Shown here: positions 11,801 through 25,991 of the stretch, one piece after another
Layout: each line of letters begins with the position of its first letter
Numbering within the stretch: the stretch's first letter is position 1
NCBI GenBank assembly: GCA_029582165.1
Contig: CM055873.1
Location: 43,393,295-43,457,294, forward strand
Source: Portulaca oleracea
Taxonomy: Eukaryota > Streptophyta > Magnoliopsida > Caryophyllales > Portulacaceae
Reading direction: 5' to 3'
DNA: 64,000 nucleotides
The notes under the pieces: model-generated
Told to the model about the DNA's origin: nothing
The model's input: only the letters and a program-made list of their open reading frames with translations
Databases searched by the model: none
Position numbers and translations under genes: made by a program

Positions 11801-14800
11801 TGATTCTTCTGGAATGAATTTCAAACATTGTAAGGGGGCAAGATTCTGAACTTCTTAACGGTAACAAATTTGCTTGCCCATTTTTAACTTCTGAATCTCA
11901 CACTCTTTAAGTGATTCTTCAATTAACAATCAACTAGTGCGAAACCGAAATGTGGATGAACTCATATCAATGTTTAAAAATATGATGTGGACAGATAGAC
12001 TAGATATACCCAGCAAGATGAAGGAAAATTGGACTAAACCAGAATATGTCGGCATATGAAAACGAAAATCTGACTGGAGGTAAATGCATAGCTCATAATG
12101 AAGAATACACATCTTACTCATGTGTATCTATATAGAAGCAGAAGAGAACAAGTCTTTAATTTTTTCCATGCAGAGACCAAACAGGGATAGGATTATGGGC
12201 CAATTGTGTTGTAGTATAAACTATAAAAAAAGGTGGAATCATCTTAAGAAAAAAAATGAAAAGAAGAGAAAAGAGCCTAGGTTAAGGTTACAGAGGAGAT
12301 AATCGATTCGCATACTCATAATGAGTCTTCTGGGAGGTTGCTGGCTGCAATTCCCATTTCCCAGTATATCTTCGTAAGGAACATCAATGTTAGCAGTTAG
12401 CAGTATCAAAATGATAGGAAGGTAAAATCAGATGGGAGAAATCAGAAAAGAATGGAAAATGGCATCAGAATAGGATTCACTCTTCCTTTTATGAATGTAT
12501 GGAAATGAAATTATTTGCTATGTGTTTCTTATCAAAGAAAAAGTATCTACTATGTATGTACAAGGAAGTTATCCCCATCTCCCCCCCTCCTAAGCAAGAA
12601 ACTTCAGAGTAATTGCCTACTTAAAGTTTTCAGGAATAGTTTCTTAATTTTATATCCCGGTCTGAATTTGCAGACCAGGATTCTCCCCGCAAAGTATATA
12701 ATGAAGACAGATGATGACGCCTTTGTAAGAATTGATGAAGTGCTTTCAAGTCTAAAAGATAAACCTAAAGATGGCCTCTTGTATGGTCTTATCGCATTTC
12801 AATCATCCCCCCACAGGGACAAAGAGAGCAAGTGGTTTATCAGCAATGAGGTATGGATTTCCACGCTAGTTTTGTGCCGATTGTTGTTACTTTGATATAT
12901 CATTTTAAAAATGATTCCTATTTCTCAGGAATGGGCAAACAATTCATATCCACCATGGGCTCACGGTCCAGGGTATGTAATTTCCCGTGACATTGCAAAG
13001 TTTATTGTTCAAGGTCATCAGGAAAGAGATCTACAGGTATATGATTTTTACACTAGCCTGTATTCTTTTTTTTTTTTTGTTCGTTTTTTTTATTACTTGG
13101 GTGAAATTAGGGTGAAACTAAAATGTGCCATTTTACTATGTTGGACGGAGTGCTATATTTGGTACACTTGCTATCTCTGGTTGCCATGCCCATGCGGATT
13201 GTTTGTTGTAGATAGTCTCTAAAAAAGGCGGTGAAAATTTGCTTTCCATGTCTTACAATTTCCCGCTTTGTTGTGTCCCTTTTAGACTCTTTTAGCGTCA
13301 TCACTCTCTTGCTAGCCTGGTCAGACTTGGCTGCTTGAGCTCATTACTGCCTGTGTCTATAAAAGAATAATGTGAGTTCTTCTTTGTGCTATACTAAGAC
13401 ATATGAAGGCATATGTTTCCACACTACCCAATACCCTTTTATTTCCCTGCTGATATTATTGTTTTTTCACGTGAATAAATCAAACCCAAGGATATCTGCG
13501 AAGATTTCTTCGTTTCCTGATAATTTTTGTTCCTAAAAATTAAATTTGATCTTGCTCCAAAAGGAATGGTGTACTTCCAACTGAAAATTTTAAAATTTGA
13601 CAATAAACATGATCTTCCTGGGAAATACAACTGAATATTCTTTGTATTCAAATCATAAACTTTGTATCCTTTCATACCAAAAGTGCATCCTAACAAAACA
13701 CATTTGATGGCCTTGGGTGCAAATTATTTATCTTTTTCACCAACAACATGGGCAAAACATAGGCACCCAATGGTTCTTAAATCCTTTTTTGTAGAGAACT
13801 TCAAAAGGGCTTTTCCAAGATAAATTGGCCATTGGTAGTTTGTTAATGAGATGAGTGGCAGCAAGCTCACATTCTCACCAAAATTTGATTGGAAAAGCAG
13901 CTTGAAAATGAATGGCCTGTTGGGGAGTTTTAACAACAGATCTTTGTAATAGAATGCCCTTTTTGTTGAAAAATCAAGGCAAGTTGAGTTAATAAACTCT
14001 GTGTCATCATCTGTTTAAAAACAAGAAATCTTGGTGTAAAGTTGTGTTTTTTACCATTTGATAAAATTGCATGATAGCAGAAGGAACCTGGTCTTTACTA
14101 TGTAGTAACTGTGTCTAGGTGTATCTGCTGTTGTCATCAACTAGGGTCAAAAAATATTTTGCTCCATTGATGTTGGCAGTCCTATAAAGACCCCATAAAT
14201 CCACATGCACAAGTTGAAAAGGGAATTGAATAGTAATAGAACTTTTATTGAATGGTAATATGCGTGATTTTACGATATCACCCAAAAAAAATAAAATAAA
14301 ATCAGAAAGATGAGCATGACATTGACGAATATGCTTCATCTTGGACAAAGAAGTATGTCCTAGCCTAGCATGTAAAGTTTCTAGACTAGGTTGAGCAACT
14401 GATGTCTTGATGGTATTGGAAAAGGAGTGCCCTGAGCAATCAGCTTGATGAGAAGGCTGAGTTACTTTTGGTTTGATTGTAGGAAAAGTACTAGCATTGA
14501 CTCTTGCTTTGGGTAGCGAATTGAGATTGTCTATATAGTCCACAATCTTTGGATGCTACTGCTACAACTTCTTTATTTATAAGGTCCTGGAAAATGAATT
14601 TGTTAGGGTAGAATATTGCACGTAAGGGTTGGTCATAAAGAAGTTTTCCAACAGAAAGAAGATTAAACTAAACTCAGGAATGTAAAAACTCTATTAAGAG
14701 TCAGGTAGGGCTGTAAAATAATCTGTCCAGTTTGCACAACAGGGTTTGAAGAATCATCAGGGAGAGTAACATGAGTGGGTAAGGATAGAAAACTGGTTTG

Positions 14801-17800
14801 CGAGAAAGAAATTTGAATTAGAGGTCATATGGTCACTGACCCCTATGTCTACTACCCAAGAACCCATATCTGAATGTAACACATCACCTATGTTACTCCG
14901 ACTCTTCATTTTCCCTGCCATACCCATGCCGGACCCTTGATATCCTGACAAGGGTACGACACTCGAAACCTCAAATTACAATGAAAATGCATATAATTTC
15001 TTTAAGGCAAATTCCATTTGATAGGCTTCAACTTTTGCCTATTCCAAGTTGTCAACCACTTCTTAAGGCAAATTCCATTTGATAGGCTTCTTGTTAAACC
15101 GTTGTTAAAATATTGCTCGCAAAACTTTCCTCCTCTCTCAATTTCATTTAGCTCTCTCTATAAATCTCACAATCGACTCACTTGGAATAATATCTAGTGT
15201 TTAACAACTAGGAATAGTTTTTTAAGTGCTTGAAAACTTGGAATAATTTTTAAAGTTTTCAAAATAAGCCTACCATTTGGAATAGTTTTCAAAATAAGCC
15301 AACTACTTGGAATAATTTCAAAAGTGGTTGACAATTTGGAATAGCCAAAAGTTGAAGCCTACCAAATGGAATTTTCCTTTTTTTAAAATAGCCGAGTCCG
15401 ACACCCATGTCCGTGTCCGTGTCTGTGTCCGATATCGACAGGTGCTAGAATGAGAGCCTAAAGTAGTGGAAGTACCTGCAGAATGAGCATATGCAGACTC
15501 TGGGCCCAAATCTCCAGTCTGCTGTTTTGCCCTTCACCCATTTCATCACTTGAGCGACAAGAGATTGAATCATGCCAGCATCAATCTGCCTAGAATTGAT
15601 GTTGAACCTGCTAGCTGATGATTCTTCCAGTGGGTTATCTTCATGTTCTTGTTTGAAAACATTGGCTGCAACCTTAGCCTTTGACTTAGCACCATCTCTA
15701 GGTTCTTTGTACCACTCTGGATAGCCTACAAGCTTGAAACATTGATGAATGGTTTGTCCTTGTTCCTTACAATAATTGCAGAACTTTGAGGCCTTTGATT
15801 CCTTGGAATCCTTCTTCCCTCTGCCTGTTCCTTTTACCGAAAGCGGATTAACTGCTCCATCTCCCTCATTACGAGCCCCATCAACTGCAAATTCCCTTGA
15901 TGTATCCAGACTCCCCGAGACATGCCTCTGTTTCTCAACTCTTTGAAACATAGCATAAGCTTTATTGACAGTAGGGAATGGATCCAACAACAAAATCTGA
16001 CTTCGAACAGTGTTACATGCATCAAGAAATTAACCAATTTCATTCTTTCCTCCAATTTCATCATCTTCTAAACAGTAGTACGAGTTTTGGTACAAGCACA
16101 CGCAGGTACATCAGACAAATCAGACAACACTTCCCATACTTTCCTCAATTTTGTATAATAGACTGCTATGCTATCACTTTCTTGATAAAGATCAGCGATT
16201 TTCTTTTCAAGTTGATACAATAAGGGTACATTAAAGTCACCCAATCTCTAATTTAACTCATACCACTACTCCTCAGCAGACTTTACATACATGAAAGCCC
16301 CAGATAAATCAGATGCCACAGCATTCAAAATCCAACTCATCACCATCCTATCACAATGAATCCACTGATTTATCTTTGGGGAATTTGCATCATGTGTAGC
16401 ACACTTATCATCAAGAAAGCCAAGTTTGCATTTATTTCTCAGCGCCATTTTAACGCACCTGCTCCATCTCTGAAAATTGAAACCGATACGCTTGATATTT
16501 GTCAATTGTAGTCAAGGACGGTCTGAGCTATGCAAATACAGAGGATCATCATAGTAATTGATCACTTCTGTAGCCATCCGACTTTGTGAATCTCCCAAAA
16601 GAATATATCTCCAAGAAATTCTCTCCAGGATCAAAACAGAAAGGAAACAGAAGAATTGGAGAAGAGGAAATTGATAGATATTAAGAAATCAATTGTTGAT
16701 CACAAAGATAAAATATTCTGTGATCAACTTCCAGATGCCATAGCTGGCTCTGATACCATGAAAAGCTGTATGAGGAGAAAAGAAAAACTATGGAGAGAAA
16801 TGGAGGAAGCCTTACAGGCATTTGATTGATTATGAGCGAACTGAGAATACAAGGTAAAGAGGATAGTATATATACAATGCAATAGCTAGCTAATTAGCTA
16901 ACCAACGACATCAGTGACAAAGAGTAACTAATAGCGAACAGAAATGCTGACCGAACTAACAACCTAACAACCTAGCAGCTTATCATCTTCCTAGGAAATA
17001 CATTTATACCTTGATAAATCTAGCCATCAAAATTGATTGAGGTGTGCTCTTTTTAGATATATCTGCTCTCTTATATTACATTTCTTCCATGGTTCTTCCT
17101 CACGTTTTATGGTCTTTGATGCTAGTGAAGTGTCTAGTTTGGTTCTTGACTGTGTGCCTGATTTGGCTAACCTACTATGCACAACCAAGAGGGTATGGGA
17201 GCTAAAAGTAAATGATTCTCTTTCTCTATGCACCAAACTGTTTATAGATTACTTTTCAGATACCATTTTACTAAATTTTTGTATGAGATATGCTGATTTG
17301 AGCTAAGTTGATGATTTGAGCTTAGTCAATTCTTTACCCTCAACCAGATGATGCATAAACATCAGACGTCTGGTAATATAGTAAGGGCTCTTGAAAGCGA
17401 GGAGTGGTTTTAAGTCTTTGGCAGACCTGTGCGTGTAAGATAGATTGTGAACTCGGGGTTTTCCAGATCAAGCTCATGCAAACTATCAACAAAATAAAAT
17501 AAAAATATGCAAGTCTGACATTCTGCTGTACACTTAGATCCTGCGAAAGACACATGCAGTCACCAGTCTGACTGATGCACCGACCATCTCCCCAAGTGCA
17601 CGGGAAATTAGGATTCCTTAGCATATCGGTCTGTAGCATTTGAGCAGAGATTTATCATCCTGGCAAATTCGCCAACTGATATTTGTCCAAACTGATTTGT
17701 GCCCCTGTGAAGATTGGTCTACTGTTACTTACATTTTTCTGCAATTTTGGTGCGTGGTTTCATTTCAGCTTTTCAAGTTAGAGGATGTTGCCATGGGCAT

Positions 17801-17975
17801 CTGGATCGATAAATTCAAGGAGAGTGGCCGGGCAGTGAAGTACATCAGTGATGATCGCTTCTACAATGCCGGGTGCGACATCGATTACATCCTTGCTCAT
17901 TATCAGAGCCCCAGGAAGGTGTTATGCTTGTGGGAGACTTTGCTCAAAGAACACCAGCCTATCTGCTGCGAGTAG
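5836..17975 (+). CDS. Galectin-domain GT31 beta-1,3-galactosyltransferase, probable hydroxyproline O-galactosyltransferase (GALT2-6 type)
   Basis: Seven coding exons: 5836-6628, 7096-7331, 7437-7715, 7934-8062, 12674-12850, 12929-13036, 17769-17975. All junctions are GT-AG and the phases join to 642 residues, the usual length. Features: short cytosolic tail and signal-anchor (residues 8-25), luminal stem, galectin-like lectin domain (about 173-343, with WVGLEGF and TVNGRH), then the GT31 catalytic domain ([18 protein letters not shown], the metal-binding DDD at 492-494, [17 protein letters not shown], terminal ICCE). Known for the family: Golgi type II enzymes adding the first galactose to hydroxyproline of arabinogalactan proteins. 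The substrate is inferred from domain order, and I do not assign a paralogue number. ATG 5836 is chosen because it directly precedes the basic tail and anchor. Introns 4 (4.6 kb) and 6 (4.7 kb) hold copia elements. The exon 2 acceptor is duplicated (see 6897-7186). Confidence 0.93.
6897..7186 (+). repeat. 145-bp tandem duplication covering the exon 2 acceptor and 5' part of exon 2
   Basis: Two adjacent 145-bp units, 6897-7041 and 7042-7186, differ at one base (T6970 versus C7115). Each has the end of intron 1, the acceptor ttctggcag and the first ~91 bp of exon 2. Only the second acceptor (exon from 7096) keeps the frame into the rest of exon 2. Using the first (exon from 6951) stays open through the duplicate and then meets TGA at 7097-7099. 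The near-identity suggests a recent event. Confidence 0.95.
8063..8978 (+). other. Intron 4 of the galactosyltransferase, proximal part
   Basis: Intron sequence before the copia insertion. From about 8720 there is a T-run followed by sequence reading as an A-rich, possibly retroposon-derived fragment (ttgataaaagacgaaatatt). Nothing here is confidently coding. Confidence 0.4.
9219..9610 (-). pseudogene. Inverted, partly duplicated copia RNase H fragment
   Basis: Read on the minus strand this gives RNase H twice over: one block with [33 protein letters not shown] and HFIRKLVAS, joined to a second partial block starting at [11 protein letters not shown]. The same motifs occur on the + strand at about 10450-10700. 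It abuts the truncated 5' LTR on one side and the RT fragment on the other. The arrangement suggests aberrant reverse transcription (template switching) before or during integration. Confidence 0.85.
9611..10866 (+). pseudogene. copia reverse transcriptase and RNase H remnant
   Basis: Starts abruptly in RT at [15 protein letters not shown] and continues through the YVDD catalytic motif ([13 protein letters not shown]). An in-frame TAA (9952-9954) follows and then a frame change, before the RT-to-RNase H part (about 10060-10866: [47 protein letters not shown]). It ends just before the 3' LTR. The missing N-terminal polyprotein means the element cannot be autonomous. Confidence 0.9.
11113..12673 (+). 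other. Distal part of intron 4, no gene recognised
   Basis: About 1.6 kb of intron between the copia TSD and exon 5. I see no open frame of interest and no repeat with definable ends. Confidence 0.5.
13439..16505 (-). pseudogene. copia gag-protease-integrase pseudogene
   Basis: The gag N-terminus ([20 protein letters not shown]) at 16505-16266 is followed by a zinc knuckle, [14 protein letters not shown] (within 15993-15445). A protease-like block [12 protein letters not shown] (14951-14757) has the catalytic D-T-G changed to D-I-G. The integrase His/Asp region (14543-14115) and later pieces are in different frames. A 0.37-kb MITE interrupts it at about 15005-15378. No product is expected. 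Confidence 0.85.
15005..15378. mobile_element. MITE nested in the copia element, about 58-bp inverted repeats
   Basis: The ends read AAGGCAAATTCCATTTGATA and, reverse-complemented, AAGGAAAATTCCATTTGGTA. Similarity continues for about 58 bp to GTCAACCACTT. Flanks TTTCTTTA and TTTTTTTA could be a decayed TSD of 8-9 bp. The centre repeats short 'TTGGAATA' units. The superfamily is not certain; a Mutator-like origin is plausible. Confidence 0.65.
16746..16758 (-). other. Primer-binding site of the intron 6 copia element
   Basis: Minus-strand TGGTATCAGAGCC directly after the LTR end. This is the usual copia primer-binding site, complementary to the 3' end of initiator tRNA-Met. Confidence 0.85.
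17030..17768 (+). other. Distal part of intron 6
   Basis: Intron sequence between the copia LTR and exon 7. Several short frames are open, but none resembles a known protein or has exon-like ends. Confidence 0.5.
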
Positions 17976-18237
17976 CTAGCTTTGCCACCCCTTTTGTGTT
18001 AACTCATTTGTAATATTTTAGATAGGATCAAATGATAAATGCTGATGGATTTGGACATAATGATTCAATTTTGATAGCAAACCTTAGAAACTAAACTAAC
18101 TGCTGTGTGTTTGTTGGTCATGATGCTGCCTCATTAACAATAGTGTGTATTCATTTTTTGATTAAAATGTGACATTTATCGAGCATTGATGTAAGACTGC
18201 ATACATTAGAATCTTCCCCATTCGCAGTGACTTTTGC
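17976..18237 (+). other. Probable 3' untranslated region of the galactosyltransferase gene
   Basis: AT-rich region after the TAG at 17973-17975. Weak polyadenylation-like A/T-rich signals such as 'aatgataaatg' lie about 60 bp downstream. The transcript end cannot be placed exactly. Confidence 0.45.
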
Positions 18238-18373
18238 TTGATGGTATGCCAATTATTCTGGCCGTACCCTTCTCATAAAGGAGAAGGATCTCAATTGGGA
18301 CTCCCTTTATTTTCAGAAAGGACAATCACTAGAAACCAGAATAACTTGAAGACTTTAAAAACTCATCCTATAG

Positions 18374-19330
18374 TTGGTAAGACCCTGCCAAAATGCTTTC
18401 GTTTCATGTCCGTCGATTGGGGATAACTACATGTTGGACTATGAGCTTACAGAGATAATCCACACTGGGTGTAGGGCTAAAATTGTCGCTTTCAAGGTTG
18501 ACATGAGTAAAGCATATGACAAGATGGAATGTGATTTTCTAGAAGTGGTGTTACATAAAGTCGGATTTCCTAAGCTCTAGATTGCCCTTATCATGGATTG
18601 CGTTACATTTGCATCCTATTTTGTACTCATAAATGCCAAATGGTATCCCCTTGCCACTTTTCAAGCCGGGGAATGGTCTTTGACAAAGTGATCCATTATC
18701 GCCATGCTTAGGCCCCGTTATTTTATACGGTAGATTACGGTGCGGTATCACACTGTACCAGAACTCTTTAATTTCTACCACATTTCACCACACTTCACCA
18801 CAACACACCACAATCATTATTAATATATCTTTTCACTTTTCTCCTATACTTTTCATATTATCTCTCCTCACCTACCCCATTTATCATAATTTTCACCACA
18901 ACTCACCACAATTCACCACACTTTTTCAAATTTCACGGCACCGCACCATTACCACACTACAACCAACCGTATAAAAGAACATGGCTTTATTTATTCTTTA
19001 CATGAGAATTATCTCATATATGCTAGTTTGAGCTTCCTCTTCTAGTATGGTGGCCAGGATTGAAATTGCTCGTAGAGCCTCTCCCATCAATCACCTTTTC
19101 TTTTATGATGATGCCTTTTTATTCTCTAAATTGGATGAACAACAATGTTCTCACCTAACATAGCTCCTAGATCGATTTTCACTGATTTTTGGCCAAACAA
19201 TTAGTGTTTTAAAACCTTTGCTAAACTTGTCTACCTCTTCCCACGCCGACAAGAACATGTCAAAACAGATTTTCTGATTCAAGCTTGAGAATACATTTGG
19301 GTTGTACCTTGGGCCCCTTATCTCGTTCTT
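18374..19330 (+). pseudogene. Non-LTR retrotransposon (LINE) reverse transcriptase remnant, split by a MITE
   Basis: Positions 18374-18580 read QNAFVSCPSIGDNY, then AFKVDMSKAYDKM, a classic plant L1-type RT block. Downstream of the MITE (18711-18986) the frame resumes with RRASPINHLFFYDDAFLFS (about 19070-19125), the equivalent of the F-ADD catalytic box, here YDD. Several stops lie between. Known: such RTs copy LINE RNA at the target site. This copy is dead. Confidence 0.85.
18711..18986. mobile_element. Harbinger/Tourist-like MITE inserted in the LINE remnant
   Basis: The ends are GGCCCCGTTATTTTATACGG and, reverse-complemented, GCCATGTTCTTTTATACGG. They are flanked by TTA (18708-18710 and 18987-18989), the usual 3-bp target of PIF/Harbinger elements. 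The interior is rich in CACCACA repeats on this strand. Relatives lie at 29500-29723 and 31672-31849. Confidence 0.8.
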
Positions 19331-19689
19331 AGGATATAAGAGTGTACATTTTAGTCTTCAAAAATTAGCTTTCAAAAAGTTACTTGAAGAAACTTTTCAC
19401 AAACAACTATTTAAATACTTTTCCTGCAATTAGTTAAATCAAACAACTAAGTTAAATATCTAATTCAGACAACTATCGAGTAATAGATACTAGATATCAA
19501 TTACGAGTTGGCTGCCAAACCACCTATTGTTGGGGAGGCTAATGAGCTAAGCTGTTTTAGCTAGACGACCAAACCTCTCCCTCTAGGTGTATCTTTTCTA
19601 TTTTTTTTACAAGGGTAAGAAACCAGACAACTTAGGTAATCTTTTTGTTAAGGTTCTACCCAGTGTGGATGTATCTTTAATATTATCTA

Positions 19690-20100
19690 TAGGTGTGTCC
19701 AAAAAAAATCAAAACTGAAAAGAAAAAAGAAAGAACCGACATAACCAATTAATCGTTTGGATTTTTGAAAATTGCGATTTCGGATAACTGAACCGGTTTA
19801 ACCATTTAAATTTCGGTTTTGCATTTTTGTGAAGCGGTTAACCGTTTTGATAAATAAAGTGGCAGAATGTAAATTTTGAAAGCAAAATGTCAAAATTTCT
19901 TTGATAGTTGTTAGCATAAATTTGTAGGAATCGTGGTTAACTGCGGGCTGCGGCTAACCGTAAACCAAACCTAAAAAGCGGTTAACAACATTTTCAATAT
20001 GATTAATTTACATTTCCGGTTCAGATTCAGTTTCTAATTTAATACCGTTTAGATTTTGATTTACAAAATCCATGAACCGCATAAGCACTCATCCAGAACA
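19690..20100. repeat. hAT-like subterminal repeat block (CGGTTAACCG-rich)
   Basis: Contains many dispersed CGGTTAACCG-type palindromes and AACCGGTTTAACC words, the subterminal-repeat style of Ac/Ds-type hAT elements. I could not define matching termini or an 8-bp TSD, so the limits are approximate. Confidence 0.45.
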
Positions 20101-20271
20101 CCTTTACGGTCTACATATGTCTATTGACAATTTTGCTTTTAAAAAAAGCAACTTTTTTTCCATAAAAGATGGTGGTAGTCAAAAAAAGGACACGAACAAA
20201 TAAAAGCTGACCAACCCATACAACATGGCTTTTTGAATTTTCTCCCTTCCTGTATTTGATTAATTGATTGA

Positions 20272-24508
<4,237 letters not shown>

Positions 24509-24770
24509 AATGCTGCAACCTTTCTTCTGTTGATTCGTTTCTCGTTTCCAATTGATGATGTCATGGTGCTACTTTGTGGCATAAACTCCCTGATCTGCTC
24601 TTGCCGAAGGATTAGCCAGGTAGTTGAGCAGATCAGTATTCCTCTTCCTTTCTGCATCCTTCGAATTCTTGACATGCAGTTGTTTATAGGCATCTCATTG
24701 TTCAATAAGTTCTGAAATTCGAATTTTGAATTGTGAAGACCAAGGTTCTCCGGCAATGCATAGTTTTGCA
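24509..24770 (+). other. mtLPD: 3' untranslated region of the lipoamide dehydrogenase gene
   Basis: Follows the TAG at 24506-24508. T-rich and AT-rich signals around 24705-24730 (ttcaataagttctg) include an AATAAG near-consensus polyadenylation element. Confidence 0.5.
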
Positions 24771-25991
24771 TCGTTTTGAGATGCGGCTGTTTTGCATAAT
24801 TGTGGCTCCTTGTTCAGTTAAAAGCTATGTAATTTCTGGTCTTGCTTGGTTAGTACTTCTGTTGGTGGTTCAGTCAGTTATATTTGCTTGCCATCAGGAG
24901 GTGGGAGGAGCAATTGCTTCCTGCCAATTCTTGATCTCTCCTTCCCCGACTTGACCAAACAAACGGGCATTTTGTCTGATGACGTAATTTCCAAAGACGA
25001 CAATTAAAAATCTTGAGTTTAATTTATTCAAATGAAACGGTATCGTTCAAAGTTATATTCACATACCAATTGCTCCATATGTTTTGAAACTTGTGTGACA
25101 ATAAAATGTGATAATTTATAGGTTCAACATGAATAAGATATTCTAAATCAAAGTTAAGGAGTGTAAAAATGTGTTTTGCTTGGGTAGCAAGTATAGGCTC
25201 ATGCATGCACATTGTAGAAGATCATTTTACTTAGGTAAAAATTTATTAGACGCAAAGGACTGTAAAAATGTATTTTGGGTATAAGTTGGTGGCTCTGATA
25301 CATCGGGCCACATAAAAGCAGCCATTTTGATTAATTGAGAAAGTAAACTAATGTAGCAAACTACATATGAAATTCGAAATCAGGCCGTGAGTCAAGGGAT
25401 AGAAATTTTGGGCATATATAATTTTTTCTAGAAAACTTTAAATTGCAATAGGTTAATTGTCGAGTTGAGTATCATGAATTAGAACCGAACCAAATAATTA
25501 AAGCCTGTAAAAAGCCATTCAACCTGATTACAGTCTACTCAAGACATGCCGTATGTGGTCTTCATCGGGGTTTAGCCACATATTTGGATAGTCGGCTTAC
25601 ACATGTGGGAGTTATCTATTTTGTATAATTTTGGACTAAATTTGGTCTAAATACTACTGAAGAAATTTTATTAGATTTGGACATTAAAGAACATGTTCGT
25701 GTTTAATGTCAATAATCTTGGCCAAAATGTCCAAAAAATCATGTACAAATTTGAACAAGAGGACCATTGCCCAAAGCAGAGAACAGTAAATTCCGAAGTA
25801 ATATCTTTAGCCGGCTAAATTCAGCAAATAATCAACCAAATAAAGTCATAAATTATGATCAAGTAACCATTGAACAGTCTGACCGAGTTTCATGATCAAT
25901 ACCATAAAGTTTCAAGTGAACAAAACACATACTAACCCTAAGCATAAAGCCAGACACTAACTGAGCTAAGAACCAAGTCCTCAGATTGTCT
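24771..25991. other. Intergenic, no gene seen
   Basis: AT-rich spacer between two convergent genes, the dehydrogenase (+) and the DUF6598-like gene (-). It includes the 3' UTR of the latter near 25930-25991. No repeats with clear ends. Confidence 0.55.

Larger units (their letters stand above)
13430..17029 (-). mobile_element. Truncated Ty1/copia element in antisense orientation in intron 6
   Basis: On the minus strand, in order: LTR (16759-17029, TGATGGCTAG to TTTTCA), primer-binding site, gag (16505-15445), protease, gag-pre-integrase and integrase start (14543-14115, [16 protein letters not shown] then [11 protein letters not shown]), and a decayed integrase tail (to about 13439, [15 protein letters not shown]). 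RT, RNase H and the second LTR were not found, so the 3' half is lost. Multiple stops and frame shifts make it inert. It lies antisense to the host gene inside a 4.7-kb intron. The exact 3' limit is uncertain. Confidence 0.85.

Noticed and set aside
17340..17639. 99-codon minus-strand frame in intron 6
   Set aside because: No recognisable domain and lies in a confirmed intron.
19690..20100. Complete hAT element around the CGGTTAACCG block
   Set aside because: No pair of matching termini or 8-bp duplication could be found; kept only as a low-confidence repeat.
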